Shown here in pieces: positions 17,379 through 27,518 of a stretch of 42,818 nucleotides of DNA. The stretch is from Synergistaceae bacterium (GTDB lineage: Bacteria > Synergistota > Synergistia > Synergistales > Aminobacteriaceae), in assembly GCA_022837505.1 (NCBI GenBank), contig JALHFZ010000009.1, positions 3,370 to 46,187 of the forward strand, given 5' to 3'. Position 1 is the first letter of the stretch. Every line of letters starts with the position of its first letter. The translations under genes were made by a program, and so were the position numbers. The notes under the pieces were generated by a model. It was not told the DNA's origin. It worked only from the letters and a program-made list of their open reading frames with translations, and made no database searches.

Positions 17379-18592
17379 TTTCTCTCTCCCTCTCCCTTCC
17401 GGCTTTCAAGAAAATCGAGAGCGCAGAAGACCAGCACTTCCACCCCCAGGGGGATGGCCTTTTCATCCGGTACAAACCGGTTGTTGTGAAGGGGAGCCAT
17501 CTCCTCCTTCGTAACTCCGGCGGGTCTGCACCCGAGCCAGAGAAAGAGGGAGGGAACCTCCCTGCTGAAGAAGGAGAAGTCCTCTCCGCCGAGGGCAGGT
17601 TTCTCCGCGGTGACCACATGATCGGGACCGAGGATACCCTTCAACTTCCCGATCGTCCTTTCGGCCAGGCCGGGATCGTTCATCAGCGGGGGATACCCCT
17701 TCACGTAGTCCATGGAACAGCCCCCGCCCATCCCTTCGGCCACTCCCTCAGCTATGGAGCGGATGCGCCCGGGCATGCGGTCCTGGATTTCAGGGGTGAC
17801 CGTGCGGACCGTCCCCTCCATACGGACCTCGCCGGCGATGACGTTGTACCGGTCCCCTCCGCTGATGGTTCCGAGGGTGACGACGGCGGAATCCAGGGGG
17901 CTTACGTTCCGGGAGACGATGGTCTGAAGAGCGGTTATCACCTGAGCGGTGATGGCGATTGCGTCGATTCCGTTTTCCGGCTCCGACCCATGGGCTCCCC
18001 TGCCCGATATGGTCAGGAATAGTCGGTCCGAGGCCCCCATAAGGGCCCCCGGGCGGGTGGATACAACACCAGTCTCAAGGGCGGGCCACACATGCATGCC
18101 GAAGAGGGCATCCACATCGGGGTTTTTCAGCACCCCTTCCCGGATCATGGCCGGAGCTCCCCCCTCGGGGTTGTTTTCCTCCGCCGGCTGGAAGATGAAT
18201 TTTACCGTTCCCGGAAGAGAGTCCTTCATCTCAGCCAGTGCGAGGGCGGCCCCCAGGACCATGGCCGTGTGAACATCATGGCCGCAGGCGTGCATGACCC
18301 CCTTGACGAAGGAGGCGTCGGGCAGGCCGGTCTTCTCCTCCATGGGAAGGGCATCCATATCGGCCCTCAGAGCGACGGTCCCGCCGGGAAGCCTCCCCCG
18401 GAGAACGCCCAGCACGCCATGGCCGCCGACGGATGTACGCACCTCCATGCCGGTCTCCCGCAGAATATCCGCCACGAGGGCGGCGGTCTTTCTTTCCTCC
18501 TTGCTCAGTTCGGGGTTTTTATGAATATCCCAGCGAATGGACAGAATACGGTTCAGATGCTTTGCTATCAGGGGACGGATTGTTTCGATCAT
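17375..18592 (-). CDS. M20-family amidohydrolase, hippurate/N-acyl-amino-acid hydrolase type
   Basis: A 405-residue M20D-type enzyme that hydrolyses the amide bond of N-acyl amino acids or similar conjugates. It has ALRADMDALPMEE, MHACGHDVHTAM, FQPAEEN with the catalytic glutamates, and the late GGEDFSFF motif; a dimerisation domain lies at about residues 185-295. It is shorter than E. coli AbgB, so I do not give that name. It is the first gene of the operon and overlaps the AbgA-like gene by four bases. A palindrome about 130 bases upstream may be its operator. Confidence 0.88.
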   Translation of the reverse strand: MIETIRPLIAKHLNRILSIRWDIHKNPELSKEERKTAALVADILRETGMEVRTSVGGHGVLGVLRGRLPGGTVALRADMDALPMEEKTGLPDASFVKGVMHACGHDVHTAMVLGAALALAEMKDSLPGTVKFIFQPAEENNPEGGAPAMIREGVLKNPDVDALFGMHVWPALETGVVSTRPGALMGASDRLFLTISGRGAHGSEPENGIDAIAITAQVITALQTIVSRNVSPLDSAVVTLGTISGGDRYNVIAGEVRMEGTVRTVTPEIQDRMPGRIRSIAEGVAEGMGGGCSMDYVKGYPPLMNDPGLAERTIGKLKGILGPDHVVTAEKPALGGEDFSFFSREVPSLFLWLGCRPAGVTKEEMAPLHNNRFVPDEKAIPLGVEVLVFCALDFLESRKGEGERK

Positions 18593-18722
18593 GACGACTC
18601 CTCCTCAAAAAATATTTCGAAAGAACTCTCTTGAGCGAAGCTGTGTGCCGAGTCGAAAAGCTGCCGTTGATCCGTGCGGGGCAATTATGGAAAAGGGGTT
18701 TGTTTAAAGGATATTTGTCCGT

Positions 18723-18764
18723 TCAGCCAGTTGGAACCGGCTGACTTCGGGAACTTTAATTATA
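18723..18764 (-). promoter_or_regulatory. Possible promoter and operator of the hydrolase-abgT operon
   Basis: On the minus strand a perfect TATAAT (18764-18759) is followed, from about +8 to +29, by an interrupted 22-bp palindrome (18723-18744: TCAGCC, GTT, AAC and GGCTGA arms). That position fits a repressor site. No good -35 hexamer is present at 17 bases, so the promoter would need an activator or be weak. The rest of the 281-base gap shows no gene. Confidence 0.45.
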
Positions 18765-18833
18765 GGGTAAAAGTAGCACAGGGGCGAAAGAATATCAACA
18801 ACAAAAAAGCCTTTCTCCCCGGTATGAAGATAC

Positions 18834-18861
18834 AAAAAATGCCGGAAGACGGGCTTCCGGC
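18834..18861 (-). terminator. Terminator of speD
   Basis: GCCGGAAG and CTTCCGGC (18841-18848 and 18854-18861) form an 8-bp stem, followed on the minus strand by TTTTTT. Confidence 0.82.
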
Positions 18862-18873
18862 ACAGAGGTTGAT

Positions 18874-19287
18874 CTACTTTTCGCCGTTTCTCCGGAGAAC
18901 TTCCTCCCAGGTGATGAAGGAGTGATAATACAGCATATCTCCGTCGTCCAGCCCCCGGGTGATCTCGGTGATGTGGGTGTGTTCCGCCCCGATCTGTTCA
19001 AGGACGTAATCCACTGCGATCTGGGGCCTGCTGTCTTCTCCGCAGGTATAGATATCGAGGGCCATGTACCTTGCCTCAGGCCACGTGTGAACCGACAGGT
19101 GAGATTCGCTGATCACGATCACGCCGCTGACTCCGTCGGGGGGAAAGCGGTGGAAGGAGACAGACCAGACCTGGGTGTTGGCCCTCTTTGCGGCTTCCAC
19201 AAGTATCTCCTGCAGCTTGTCTACCTGAGAAATTACCGGACCGCACCCCGAAGCCTCAACGATGAAATGAAATCCCTTTGGCGACAT
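18874..19287 (-). CDS. speD: S-adenosylmethionine decarboxylase proenzyme
   Basis: A 137-residue proenzyme of the short prokaryotic SpeD class. It cleaves itself between Glu61 and Ser62 in the ESHLSVHTWPE motif to make the pyruvoyl cofactor, then decarboxylates S-adenosylmethionine to supply the aminopropyl donor for spermidine synthase. The later conserved DIYTCG segment contains the catalytic cysteine. The length is slightly above the usual 120-130 residues because of a C-terminal tail (about 118-137). It has its own terminator and lies after tRNA-Ala on the same strand, apart from speE and the decarboxylase. Confidence 0.95.
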   Translation of the reverse strand: MSPKGFHFIVEASGCGPVISQVDKLQEILVEAAKRANTQVWSVSFHRFPPDGVSGVIVISESHLSVHTWPEARYMALDIYTCGEDSRPQIAVDYVLEQIGAEHTHITEITRGLDDGDMLYYHSFITWEEVLRRNGEK

Positions 19288-19321
19288 TCTTCCGATCCCC
19301 CTTCACTCTCTGCCTTTTCTT

Positions 19322-19361
19322 CGAAAAGAAAAAGAACCGTCCGATCGAGCAAACCGGACGG
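19322..19361 (-). terminator. Terminator downstream of tRNA-Ala
   Basis: CCGTCCG (19337-19343) pairs with CGGACGG (19355-19361); on the minus strand the stem is followed by TTCTTTTTCTTTTC. It separates tRNA-Ala from speD. Confidence 0.78.
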
Positions 19362-19377
19362 CCTGATCTTTTAAAAA

Positions 19378-19453
<76 letters not shown>

Positions 19454-19471
19454 GCAGACGCAAACGAAAGT

Positions 19472-19500
19472 ATTATAAGGACCCCGGGGGGTTCTGTCAA
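19472..19500 (-). promoter_or_regulatory. Consensus promoter of tRNA-Ala
   Basis: On the minus strand TTGACA (19500-19495) and TATAAT (19477-19472) are 17 bases apart, a full consensus match. The spacer is GC-rich next to the -10 (CCCCGGGGTCCT), resembling stringent-control discriminator regions only loosely. Transcription would start about 12 bases before the tRNA. Confidence 0.88.
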
Positions 19501-19503
19501 CCA

Positions 19504-20607
19504 CTATTCCGCCGAGAGGGACCTTCCTTTTTTCTCGATGGAGTCGAGAAGGGAGCGATAGGACTTCCCGAAGGCCTCTACCCCTTCCTTCAGAAGGGTG
19601 TCAGTGACCTCCCGGAGGGAGATGCCGAGGGTGACGAGAAGGCCGAGACGGTGGTCCATTCCGTCCCGGTCGGCCGTTACGGTGGTCTCGATCCTGTCAA
19701 CCTTTCCGAAGGCCTCCAGGGTCGCGGGAGGAAGGGTGTTCACCGTAAAGGGGCCCATAAGGGAGTCTACATAAAGGGTCGGCGAATAGGCGGGGTTTTT
19801 CGTCCCCGTGCTCGCCCAGAGGGGGCGCTGCAGCTGGGCCCCCTTCTCCTCGAGGGCATGCCACCGGGGGGAGGAAAAGAGAGTTTCGAAATCCCGGTAG
19901 ACCGCCCGGGCGTTGTCTATGGCGATCTTTCCCTGAAGTTCCCTGGCCTGCCGGGCGTCGAGGAGCTTGTCCACGGCAGTGTCGACCCTGCTGACGAAGA
20001 AGGATGCCACCGAGGCGATCCCGTCTACGGGGAGTCCCCTGGAGAGGCGGTCCTCAAGCCCCGAGATGAAGGCCTCGGCCACATCGCCGTACTGGTCCCG
20101 GGAGAACATGAGGGTGGCGTTGATGCTGATCCCCGAGGCGATGGCCTTTCGGATGGCCCCCATCCCCTCCCGGGTGGCGGGGATCTTGATCATGACGTTT
20201 TTGCGATCCACAAGGGCCGCGAGGCTCCCGGCCTCGGCAACAGTCCCCTCTTCATCGTGGGCGAGGAGGGGGCTCACCTCCAGGCTCACAAAGCCGTCCT
20301 TTCCGCCGCTCTCCTCATAGACGGGAAGAAAGCGGTCTGCGGCCTCCTGTACGTCCGCCACGGTGAGGGCCGTGTAGATTTCCTCCGCTGTCTTTCCCTT
20401 TTTCCGAAGGACAAGGATGTCATCATCATAGTCGGAGGTTTTGCCGATGGCATTATCGAAGATTGAGGGGTTCGTGGTCACTCCCCGGACGCCTGAACGG
20501 ATCATCCCGTCCAGTTCGCCCGAGGCCAGCAGATCCCTGCTGAGAAAGTCGCACCAGATGCTCTGGCCGAGCCTCTGCGCCATTTGAATCGGATGAGGGG
20601 TGGTCAT
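19504..20607 (-). CDS. tal: Transaldolase
   Basis: A 367-residue pentose-phosphate-pathway enzyme that moves a dihydroxyacetone unit between sugar phosphates. The N-terminal TTNPSIF, the SLEVSP strand and the Schiff-base lysine in NVMIKIPAT are present, followed by ISINATLMFS. The length matches the long transaldolase class (about 370 residues) rather than the short FSA class of about 215. It overlaps the small membrane-protein gene by four bases (ATGA), so it is translated from the nhaC operon. A link to sodium/proton exchange is not obvious. Confidence 0.93.
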   Translation of the reverse strand: MTTPHPIQMAQRLGQSIWCDFLSRDLLASGELDGMIRSGVRGVTTNPSIFDNAIGKTSDYDDDILVLRKKGKTAEEIYTALTVADVQEAADRFLPVYEESGGKDGFVSLEVSPLLAHDEEGTVAEAGSLAALVDRKNVMIKIPATREGMGAIRKAIASGISINATLMFSRDQYGDVAEAFISGLEDRLSRGLPVDGIASVASFFVSRVDTAVDKLLDARQARELQGKIAIDNARAVYRDFETLFSSPRWHALEEKGAQLQRPLWASTGTKNPAYSPTLYVDSLMGPFTVNTLPPATLEAFGKVDRIETTVTADRDGMDHRLGLLVTLGISLREVTDTLLKEGVEAFGKSYRSLLDSIEKKGRSLSAE

Positions 20608-21089
20608 ATGGATCTCCTTTCTTCTTTCGGTGATTTTTCCCTTCCCGGTACGAGACCGGAGGTTACGGGAAGGTCTTTCCGGTAGAGGGCGGCCAGGGAC
20701 CGCACCTCCTCTTCAGTGACTCCGGGGAAAAAAACCCGCCATCCCCTCTCCTGCAGGGGGAAGAGTACGGTGGTCCCCTTCGGCGAGGGGAGGAGGACCA
20801 TTTCCTCCATATCCTCCCAGGGAAGGGTCTCGGTTCTCCCCTTTCCCCAGAAGAGGATCTCCTTGGAAAAACCCTTTTCGGAAAGGATCAGCTTTTTATC
20901 ATACCCGGCGATATAGACGCAGGCAGATCCCACAAGGAGGTAGGGGATAAAGGCGGAAAGTCCCCCCTGAAAGGAGATTACCCGGCGCAGTCCGTCCGCC
21001 AGCAGAAAAAATCCGGTGAAGAGGCCGGCCCATTTCACCCACCGGGGAAAGGGAACCCCCCGGGTGGTTATTCGGGGAGAAGGGGTCAC
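20604..21089 (-). CDS. Small membrane protein with possible PH-like domain
   Basis: A 161-residue protein I do not recognise. It has two predicted membrane segments (about residues 19-36 and 44-62), followed by a cytoplasmic part with alternating strands (KLILSEKGFSKEILF, ETLPWEDMEEMVLLP) that resembles bacterial PH-like (YdbT/YcxB-type) domains. The start is GTG 21089, whose TGA overlap with the antiporter gene stop, and the ATGA overlap with transaldolase at its end, show that all three genes are one operon. Function unknown. Confidence 0.7.
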   Translation of the reverse strand: MTPSPRITTRGVPFPRWVKWAGLFTGFFLLADGLRRVISFQGGLSAFIPYLLVGSACVYIAGYDKKLILSEKGFSKEILFWGKGRTETLPWEDMEEMVLLPSPKGTTVLFPLQERGWRVFFPGVTEEEVRSLAALYRKDLPVTSGLVPGREKSPKEERRSI

Positions 21090-22633
21090 ACCCTTCCTCC
21101 CGTTTTTTTCTCGATCCAGGGAATGCCGATCCCCATCTTCGTCATGGCAAGGGCCACGAGCGGGTTGAGGTAGTTCAAAAAGGCATAGGGGAGATAGGAA
21201 AGGGTCGGCACGCCGAGGACGCCGGCGTTATAGGCTCCGCAGGTATTCCACGGCACGAGCACTGACGTGAGCGTACCGGAATCCTCGAGGGTCCGGGAGA
21301 GAAGCCGGGGATCGACCCCCCTGCCGTTCTGTTCAAAATCGGCGAAGGCTGTGCGGAACATCCTGCCGGGCATCACGAGAGCGAGATACTGATCCCCCAG
21401 GAAGAGGTTCGTGAAAATGCACGCGACAATGACGGAGGCCACGAGGCCGAAGATTGAGCGGACGCTCTGCATGAGGCGGGCGAGAAGAACCTCGAGAAAG
21501 CCGCAGGTCTCCATGATCCCCCCGAGGACGAGGGCGACGAGGATAAGGGCAATGGTCTCGAGCATCCCAGAGAGGCCTCCCCTGGCGAGAAGGTCATTGA
21601 GCATGGCAGCGATCTCCCTGACGGAATCGAGGCTTTCAGCGGCGTAGACCACGCTCCCCTTCAGAGCCTCATTGATGGCCCCTATGTCGGCCGCTTCGGA
21701 GACGCCGGCGATTATTGTGGGAGAATACCCCGAATGAAGGGCTCCGAGGACATCTCCAAGGCCCGCCCCCTGAAGAAGGGCCATGAGGGCCGCGAGGAGC
21801 ATCCCCGCCACGATCCCCGGAATGGCGGGCACCTTGAGGGCGGCCAGGGTGAGGACGAGAAGGGGGGGCACGAAGCCGAAGAGGGAGATGGTGAACTCGG
21901 CGGACATCATCTGCTGAATGATGGATATCCGGGTTGTGTCAAGGGCTGCCCCGCCGTACCCCGACCCCATGAAGAGGGCGATGGCCGCCACGATGATCAG
22001 GGTCGGCCCGGTGGTCCAGATCATGGCCTTGATGTGGCTGAAGAGGTCGCTTCCGGCCACTGCCGGCGCGAGGTTGGTCGTATCCGAAAGGGGGGACATC
22101 TTGTCGCCGAAATATGCCCCGGAGATGACGAAGCCCGCAGTCACGGGAGCGGGCACGCCGAGGCCGGCGCCGATCCCCATGAGGGCGATTCCCACCGTAC
22201 CGCTCGTGCTCCAGGAGCTTCCCGTGGAGAGGGAGACGATGGAGCAGATCAGGAGGGAGGCCACGAGGAAGTAGCGGGGGGAGAGAAGGTTGAGTCCGTA
22301 GTAGATCAGGGTGGGGACCACTCCGCTGAGGATCCACGCGCCGATGAGGCCGCCGATGGCGAGGAGGATGAGGACCGCCTGGAGGGCTATGGTGATGCCG
22401 CCGATCATCCCCTCCTCCACACTCCTCCAGGGCCTGCCCAGGAAGAAGACCCCCATGAGGGCCGTGAAGACGGCGGCAAGAAAGAGGGGCACGTGGGCCG
22501 AGAGGGCGAGCCCGAAGGTGGCGCCTGAGGCGAAATGGATGTCGAGAACTCCGTAGCTGATGATAAGCGCGTCAACAATGAGGACAAAGAGTGCTTCGCC
22601 GAAGCGGGGTTTTCTTCCCCGTTCCTTTTCCAT
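21086..22633 (-). CDS. nhaC: NhaC-family Na+/H+ antiporter
   Basis: A 515-residue inner-membrane transporter, normally exchanging Na+ for H+ (some members exchange malate and lactate). About twelve membrane segments are visible, with conserved segments SLSTGSSWSTSGTVGIALMG and GAYFGDKMSPLSDTTNLAP characteristic of NhaC, and SGTLTSVLVPWNTCGAYNAG near the end. An ATG at 22642 lies directly next to the GGAAGGA site; the next in-frame ATG at 22633 has a nine-base spacing and is the better start. It is the first gene of an operon with the small membrane protein and transaldolase. Confidence 0.92.
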   Translation of the reverse strand: MEKERGRKPRFGEALFVLIVDALIISYGVLDIHFASGATFGLALSAHVPLFLAAVFTALMGVFFLGRPWRSVEEGMIGGITIALQAVLILLAIGGLIGAWILSGVVPTLIYYGLNLLSPRYFLVASLLICSIVSLSTGSSWSTSGTVGIALMGIGAGLGVPAPVTAGFVISGAYFGDKMSPLSDTTNLAPAVAGSDLFSHIKAMIWTTGPTLIIVAAIALFMGSGYGGAALDTTRISIIQQMMSAEFTISLFGFVPPLLVLTLAALKVPAIPGIVAGMLLAALMALLQGAGLGDVLGALHSGYSPTIIAGVSEAADIGAINEALKGSVVYAAESLDSVREIAAMLNDLLARGGLSGMLETIALILVALVLGGIMETCGFLEVLLARLMQSVRSIFGLVASVIVACIFTNLFLGDQYLALVMPGRMFRTAFADFEQNGRGVDPRLLSRTLEDSGTLTSVLVPWNTCGAYNAGVLGVPTLSYLPYAFLNYLNPLVALAMTKMGIGIPWIEKKTGGRV

Positions 22634-22692
22634 GAATATCATTCCTTCCAGAAGATGAAATAACGCCCCGGAATTCCAGAACGCCTTCGGTA

Positions 22693-22721
22693 ATTATAGA
22701 GAGTTGCCCTTCATCTGTCCA
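22693..22721 (-). promoter_or_regulatory. Promoter of the nhaC operon
   Basis: TGGACA (22721-22716) and TATAAT (22698-22693) on the minus strand are 17 bases apart. Confidence 0.78.
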
Positions 22722-22774
22722 GAAATTTCTTCCCCCGGGGAGAAGGGAAAAAAGGTGCAGCCCCGGTACGAAGG

Positions 22775-22814
22775 GCACCCCCGAAGCCGGACATACATCC
22801 GGCATCGGGGGTGC
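22775..22814. other. Nested hairpin after the SDH protease gene
   Basis: A 10-bp perfect stem (22775-22784 with 22805-22814) encloses a 6-bp stem (22786-22791 with 22798-22803). It follows the SDH gene on the minus strand. A second stem (GGTGC/GCACC followed by TTTTTT near 22750-22755) can form instead, so it probably ends the clpC operon transcript. Confidence 0.55.
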
Positions 22815-22876
22815 TGTTCAGGTACGGGCCGCACTTTTCGGACGAATCGTTCAGGGGGAGGGAAAAAAGATCAGCT

Positions 22877-23722
22877 TCAGAATTTCTCGTACAGGTTCTT
22901 CACAGTGGGGCGCCTGGGGTACGGAAGGGGAATATACTGCACCGAGGGGCGGGCAGTCCCCGACTGGGGGTAGAGGCTCATGAGATTGCAGAATTCATCC
23001 TGGTCATTGTCCACCACGGGGAACCCCAGGGCAATCGCCTCGTCCAGGCTGATGGGGTAATCGTGGGTCCACCGCCCGTCAGTCATGACCTCGGCGAAGG
23101 CCCTCCCTTTCTCTTCTCCCATGCGGTCCTTCACGAGTTCGAAAACAACCTCCCTCGTCTGCCGGATGGCCTTGGTCCCCATATCGGCGAAGATGAGGGT
23201 CTCGTCGTCCACTTCATCCTTCGACTTCTGCTCGATGGCCCTGAGGATGGAGGCCGCCGGATACTGGCCGATCTGGGGGTCCACCGGACCGAGGACGGCA
23301 TGCCTGTCCATGAGGATCTCGTCCGCGGCGAGGGCGATAAGGGTGCCCCCCGACATGGCGTAATGGGGCACCACAACGGTGACCTTGGCCTGGTGCCTCT
23401 TCAGCGCCCGGGCGATCTGTTCGGCCGCAAGGAGGAGCCCCCCGGGGGTGTGGATGATGAGATCAATGGGAGTGTCCTCGGAGGTGAGGCGGATGGCCCG
23501 CAGCACCTCCTCGGAGTCTTCGATGTTGATGTAGTTTCGGGAGAACATACCAAGGAACCCAGCGGTCTCCTGTCTGTGTATGAGGGTTATGATCCGCGTT
23601 CCCCTGTGTTTTTCGCATTTCCTTAGGGACGCAACCCTGCGGAGGCGAAGCACCTGCTGCCGGATCTGGGGAAAGATGAAGAAGAGCAGCAGAAAATAGA
23701 ACCAGAGAGACGAGCTGTTCAT
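22877..23722 (-). CDS. Membrane-anchored serine protease of the SDH/Clp-crotonase fold
   Basis: A 281-residue protein with an N-terminal membrane segment (about residues 5-20) and a ClpP/SppA-like domain of the SDH_sah family. The chain DLIIHTPGGLLLAAEQIARAL is the usual first strand/loop, and PHYAMSGGTLIALAADEI contains the probable catalytic serine; MDRHAVLGPVDPQIG follows as in the family. The length is typical. Its ATG has an AAGGAGG site and lies 24 bases after the clpC stop, making it the last gene of the ctsR-clpC operon. It probably cleaves membrane or misfolded proteins under stress; a physical link to ClpC is only inference. Confidence 0.88.
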   Translation of the reverse strand: MNSSSLWFYFLLLFFIFPQIRQQVLRLRRVASLRKCEKHRGTRIITLIHRQETAGFLGMFSRNYINIEDSEEVLRAIRLTSEDTPIDLIIHTPGGLLLAAEQIARALKRHQAKVTVVVPHYAMSGGTLIALAADEILMDRHAVLGPVDPQIGQYPAASILRAIEQKSKDEVDDETLIFADMGTKAIRQTREVVFELVKDRMGEEKGRAFAEVMTDGRWTHDYPISLDEAIALGFPVVDNDQDEFCNLMSLYPQSGTARPSVQYIPLPYPRRPTVKNLYEKF

Positions 23723-23746
23723 TAAGTTCCTCCTTCAGGGGAGATC

Positions 23747-26236
<2,490 letters not shown>

Positions 26237-26286
26237 TATTCATCATCCTTTGCTTGGCTTCGATAAAAATTAAGTGAGTGGAGGTT

Positions 26287-26769
26287 TTACGCCAGGGCCA
26301 GGCTGCGCATCATTCTCTTCAGCAGCTCGGCCGATATGGCACTCCGCCTGTAGGGGGAAACGTCAAACTCCGAGCTCCCCAGTTCCTCCGCGTGTCTCAG
26401 CGCCACTTCGATGAGAATACGCTCCCGGGAATCAATCATTTCCCGTTCCTGAAGGGTTGCCAGAAGGCGCCTGGCTTCCTGGTCGGTTATCGTGTCCCCG
26501 ATAAGTTCGTCGATATGGTTGATCCTGTCCTGGGGCATGTCATAGCAGATGCGCAGAATCCGGATATATCCATGCCCGCCCCGCTGGCTCTCCACAAGGT
26601 ACCCCCTTTCAGGGGTGAACCGGCTGCGGAGAACGTAGTTGATCTGACTTGGTACGCACCCGAATATCTCGGCCAGTTCCTTTCTTCTGAGGGATACGGA
26701 TTGTTCCTCCTCCACCTCTGAAAAAAGATTATTGATGTATTTTTCAATGACTCGGGTCAGACTTGCCAT
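26287..26769 (-). CDS. ctsR: CtsR transcriptional repressor
   Basis: A 160-residue repressor of class III heat-shock genes. The N-terminal winged helix (RRKELAEIFGCVPSQINYVL, then the RGGHGYIRI wing with its GGxGY arginine/glycine tip) matches CtsR; the C-terminal half is the dimerisation/regulatory domain. It sits first in the operon and its own promoter carries a CtsR-type heptad pair, so it is very likely autoregulated and controls clpC. In low-GC Gram-positives CtsR is inactivated or degraded with help from McsB; mcsA and mcsB are absent here. Confidence 0.95.
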   Translation of the reverse strand: MASLTRVIEKYINNLFSEVEEEQSVSLRRKELAEIFGCVPSQINYVLRSRFTPERGYLVESQRGGHGYIRILRICYDMPQDRINHIDELIGDTITDQEARRLLATLQEREMIDSRERILIEVALRHAEELGSSEFDVSPYRRSAISAELLKRMMRSLALA

Positions 26770-26802
26770 GGGGTTCCCTCCAAAGTGCAGATTTCACCGC
26801 CC

Positions 26803-26832
26803 ATTCTACGGTATTGGTCAGCATTAGTCAAT
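26803..26832 (-). promoter_or_regulatory. ctsR promoter with CtsR operator
   Basis: On the minus strand TTGACT (26831-26826) and TAGAAT (26808-26803) are 17 bases apart. On the plus strand GGTCAGC-ATT-AGTCAAT (26816-26832) matches the CtsR heptad repeat (RGTCAAA-NAN-RGTCAAA, two heptads three bases apart), covering the -35 and spacer. This is the classical position for repression. Confidence 0.82.
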
Positions 26833-26833
26833 A

Positions 26834-26849
26834 ACGGTAAAACTACCGT
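26834..26849. promoter_or_regulatory. Inverted repeat upstream of the ctsR promoter
   Basis: ACGGTA-N4-TACCGT lies just upstream of the -35 element. A further direct copy of ACGGTA starts at 26808 near the -10, 26 bases from the first arm. It may bind a second regulator; it is not the CIRCE element. Confidence 0.5.
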
Positions 26850-26912
26850 ATATTTGCTCCGGAGGAAGGGGGGCAACTTTTCTTCGGAAGGGAGAGTCTT
26901 CCGGGAGAGGGG

Positions 26913-27518
26913 CTATTTTTTTCCTCCGCCCCGGGATTCCTTTCCCTCCAGGAGCCTCCGGATATTCTCCCTGTGGCGGAAGGTGGAGAGAAGGGCGAGG
27001 GCGGCGAGAAGAATGATGTAGGGAAGGGGAAATCTCAATAGAAGGGCAAGAAGGGGAAGGCTCCAGAGGGATAAAAGGGATGCAAGGGAGACGTACCCCT
27101 TTGTCTTGAACAGCAGCAGCCAGAGCAGGCCTCCGGCGGGGGCGAGGAGAAAGGAGAGAGGGGGGTGGAGGAAGAAGGCGACGCCATAGGTGGATGAGAC
27201 CCCCTTGCCCCCCCGGAAGCCGAGCCAGAGGGGAAAGTTGTGTCCGCAGACCCCGGCGAAGGCGGTCAGAGCGAGAATGCCCGGGTCCGCTACTCCCGCA
27301 CCTTTCGCAAGAAGGAGGCCGGCGGTCCCCTTTATCATATCGACGAGGGTGACCGCTACGGCCCATCTCTTTCCCATAAGACGGCCGACGTTGGTGGATC
27401 CCACGTTTCCCGACCCCACAGTCCGGATGTCCACACCCTTCACCAGCCGTGCGGCGAGGTACCCCGCAGGGAAGGAGCCGAGAAGGTAGCCGAGAAGAAT
27501 CCACAGGAGAGGGGTCAT
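26913..27518 (-). CDS. plsY: Acyl-phosphate glycerol-3-phosphate acyltransferase
   Basis: A 201-residue inner-membrane enzyme that makes lysophosphatidic acid from acyl phosphate, the first step of phospholipid synthesis. It begins with the family start LLGYLLGSFPAGYLAARL and carries GSGNVGSTNVGR, HNFPLWLGFRGGKGVSS and several membrane segments. The frame extends upstream, but ATG 27518 overlaps the previous stop (ATGA) and gives the standard length. PlsX, its usual partner, is not in the window. The stop is 144 bases before ctsR. Confidence 0.95.
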   Translation of the reverse strand: MTPLLWILLGYLLGSFPAGYLAARLVKGVDIRTVGSGNVGSTNVGRLMGKRWAVAVTLVDMIKGTAGLLLAKGAGVADPGILALTAFAGVCGHNFPLWLGFRGGKGVSSTYGVAFFLHPPLSFLLAPAGGLLWLLLFKTKGYVSLASLLSLWSLPLLALLLRFPLPYIILLAALALLSTFRHRENIRRLLEGKESRGGGKK

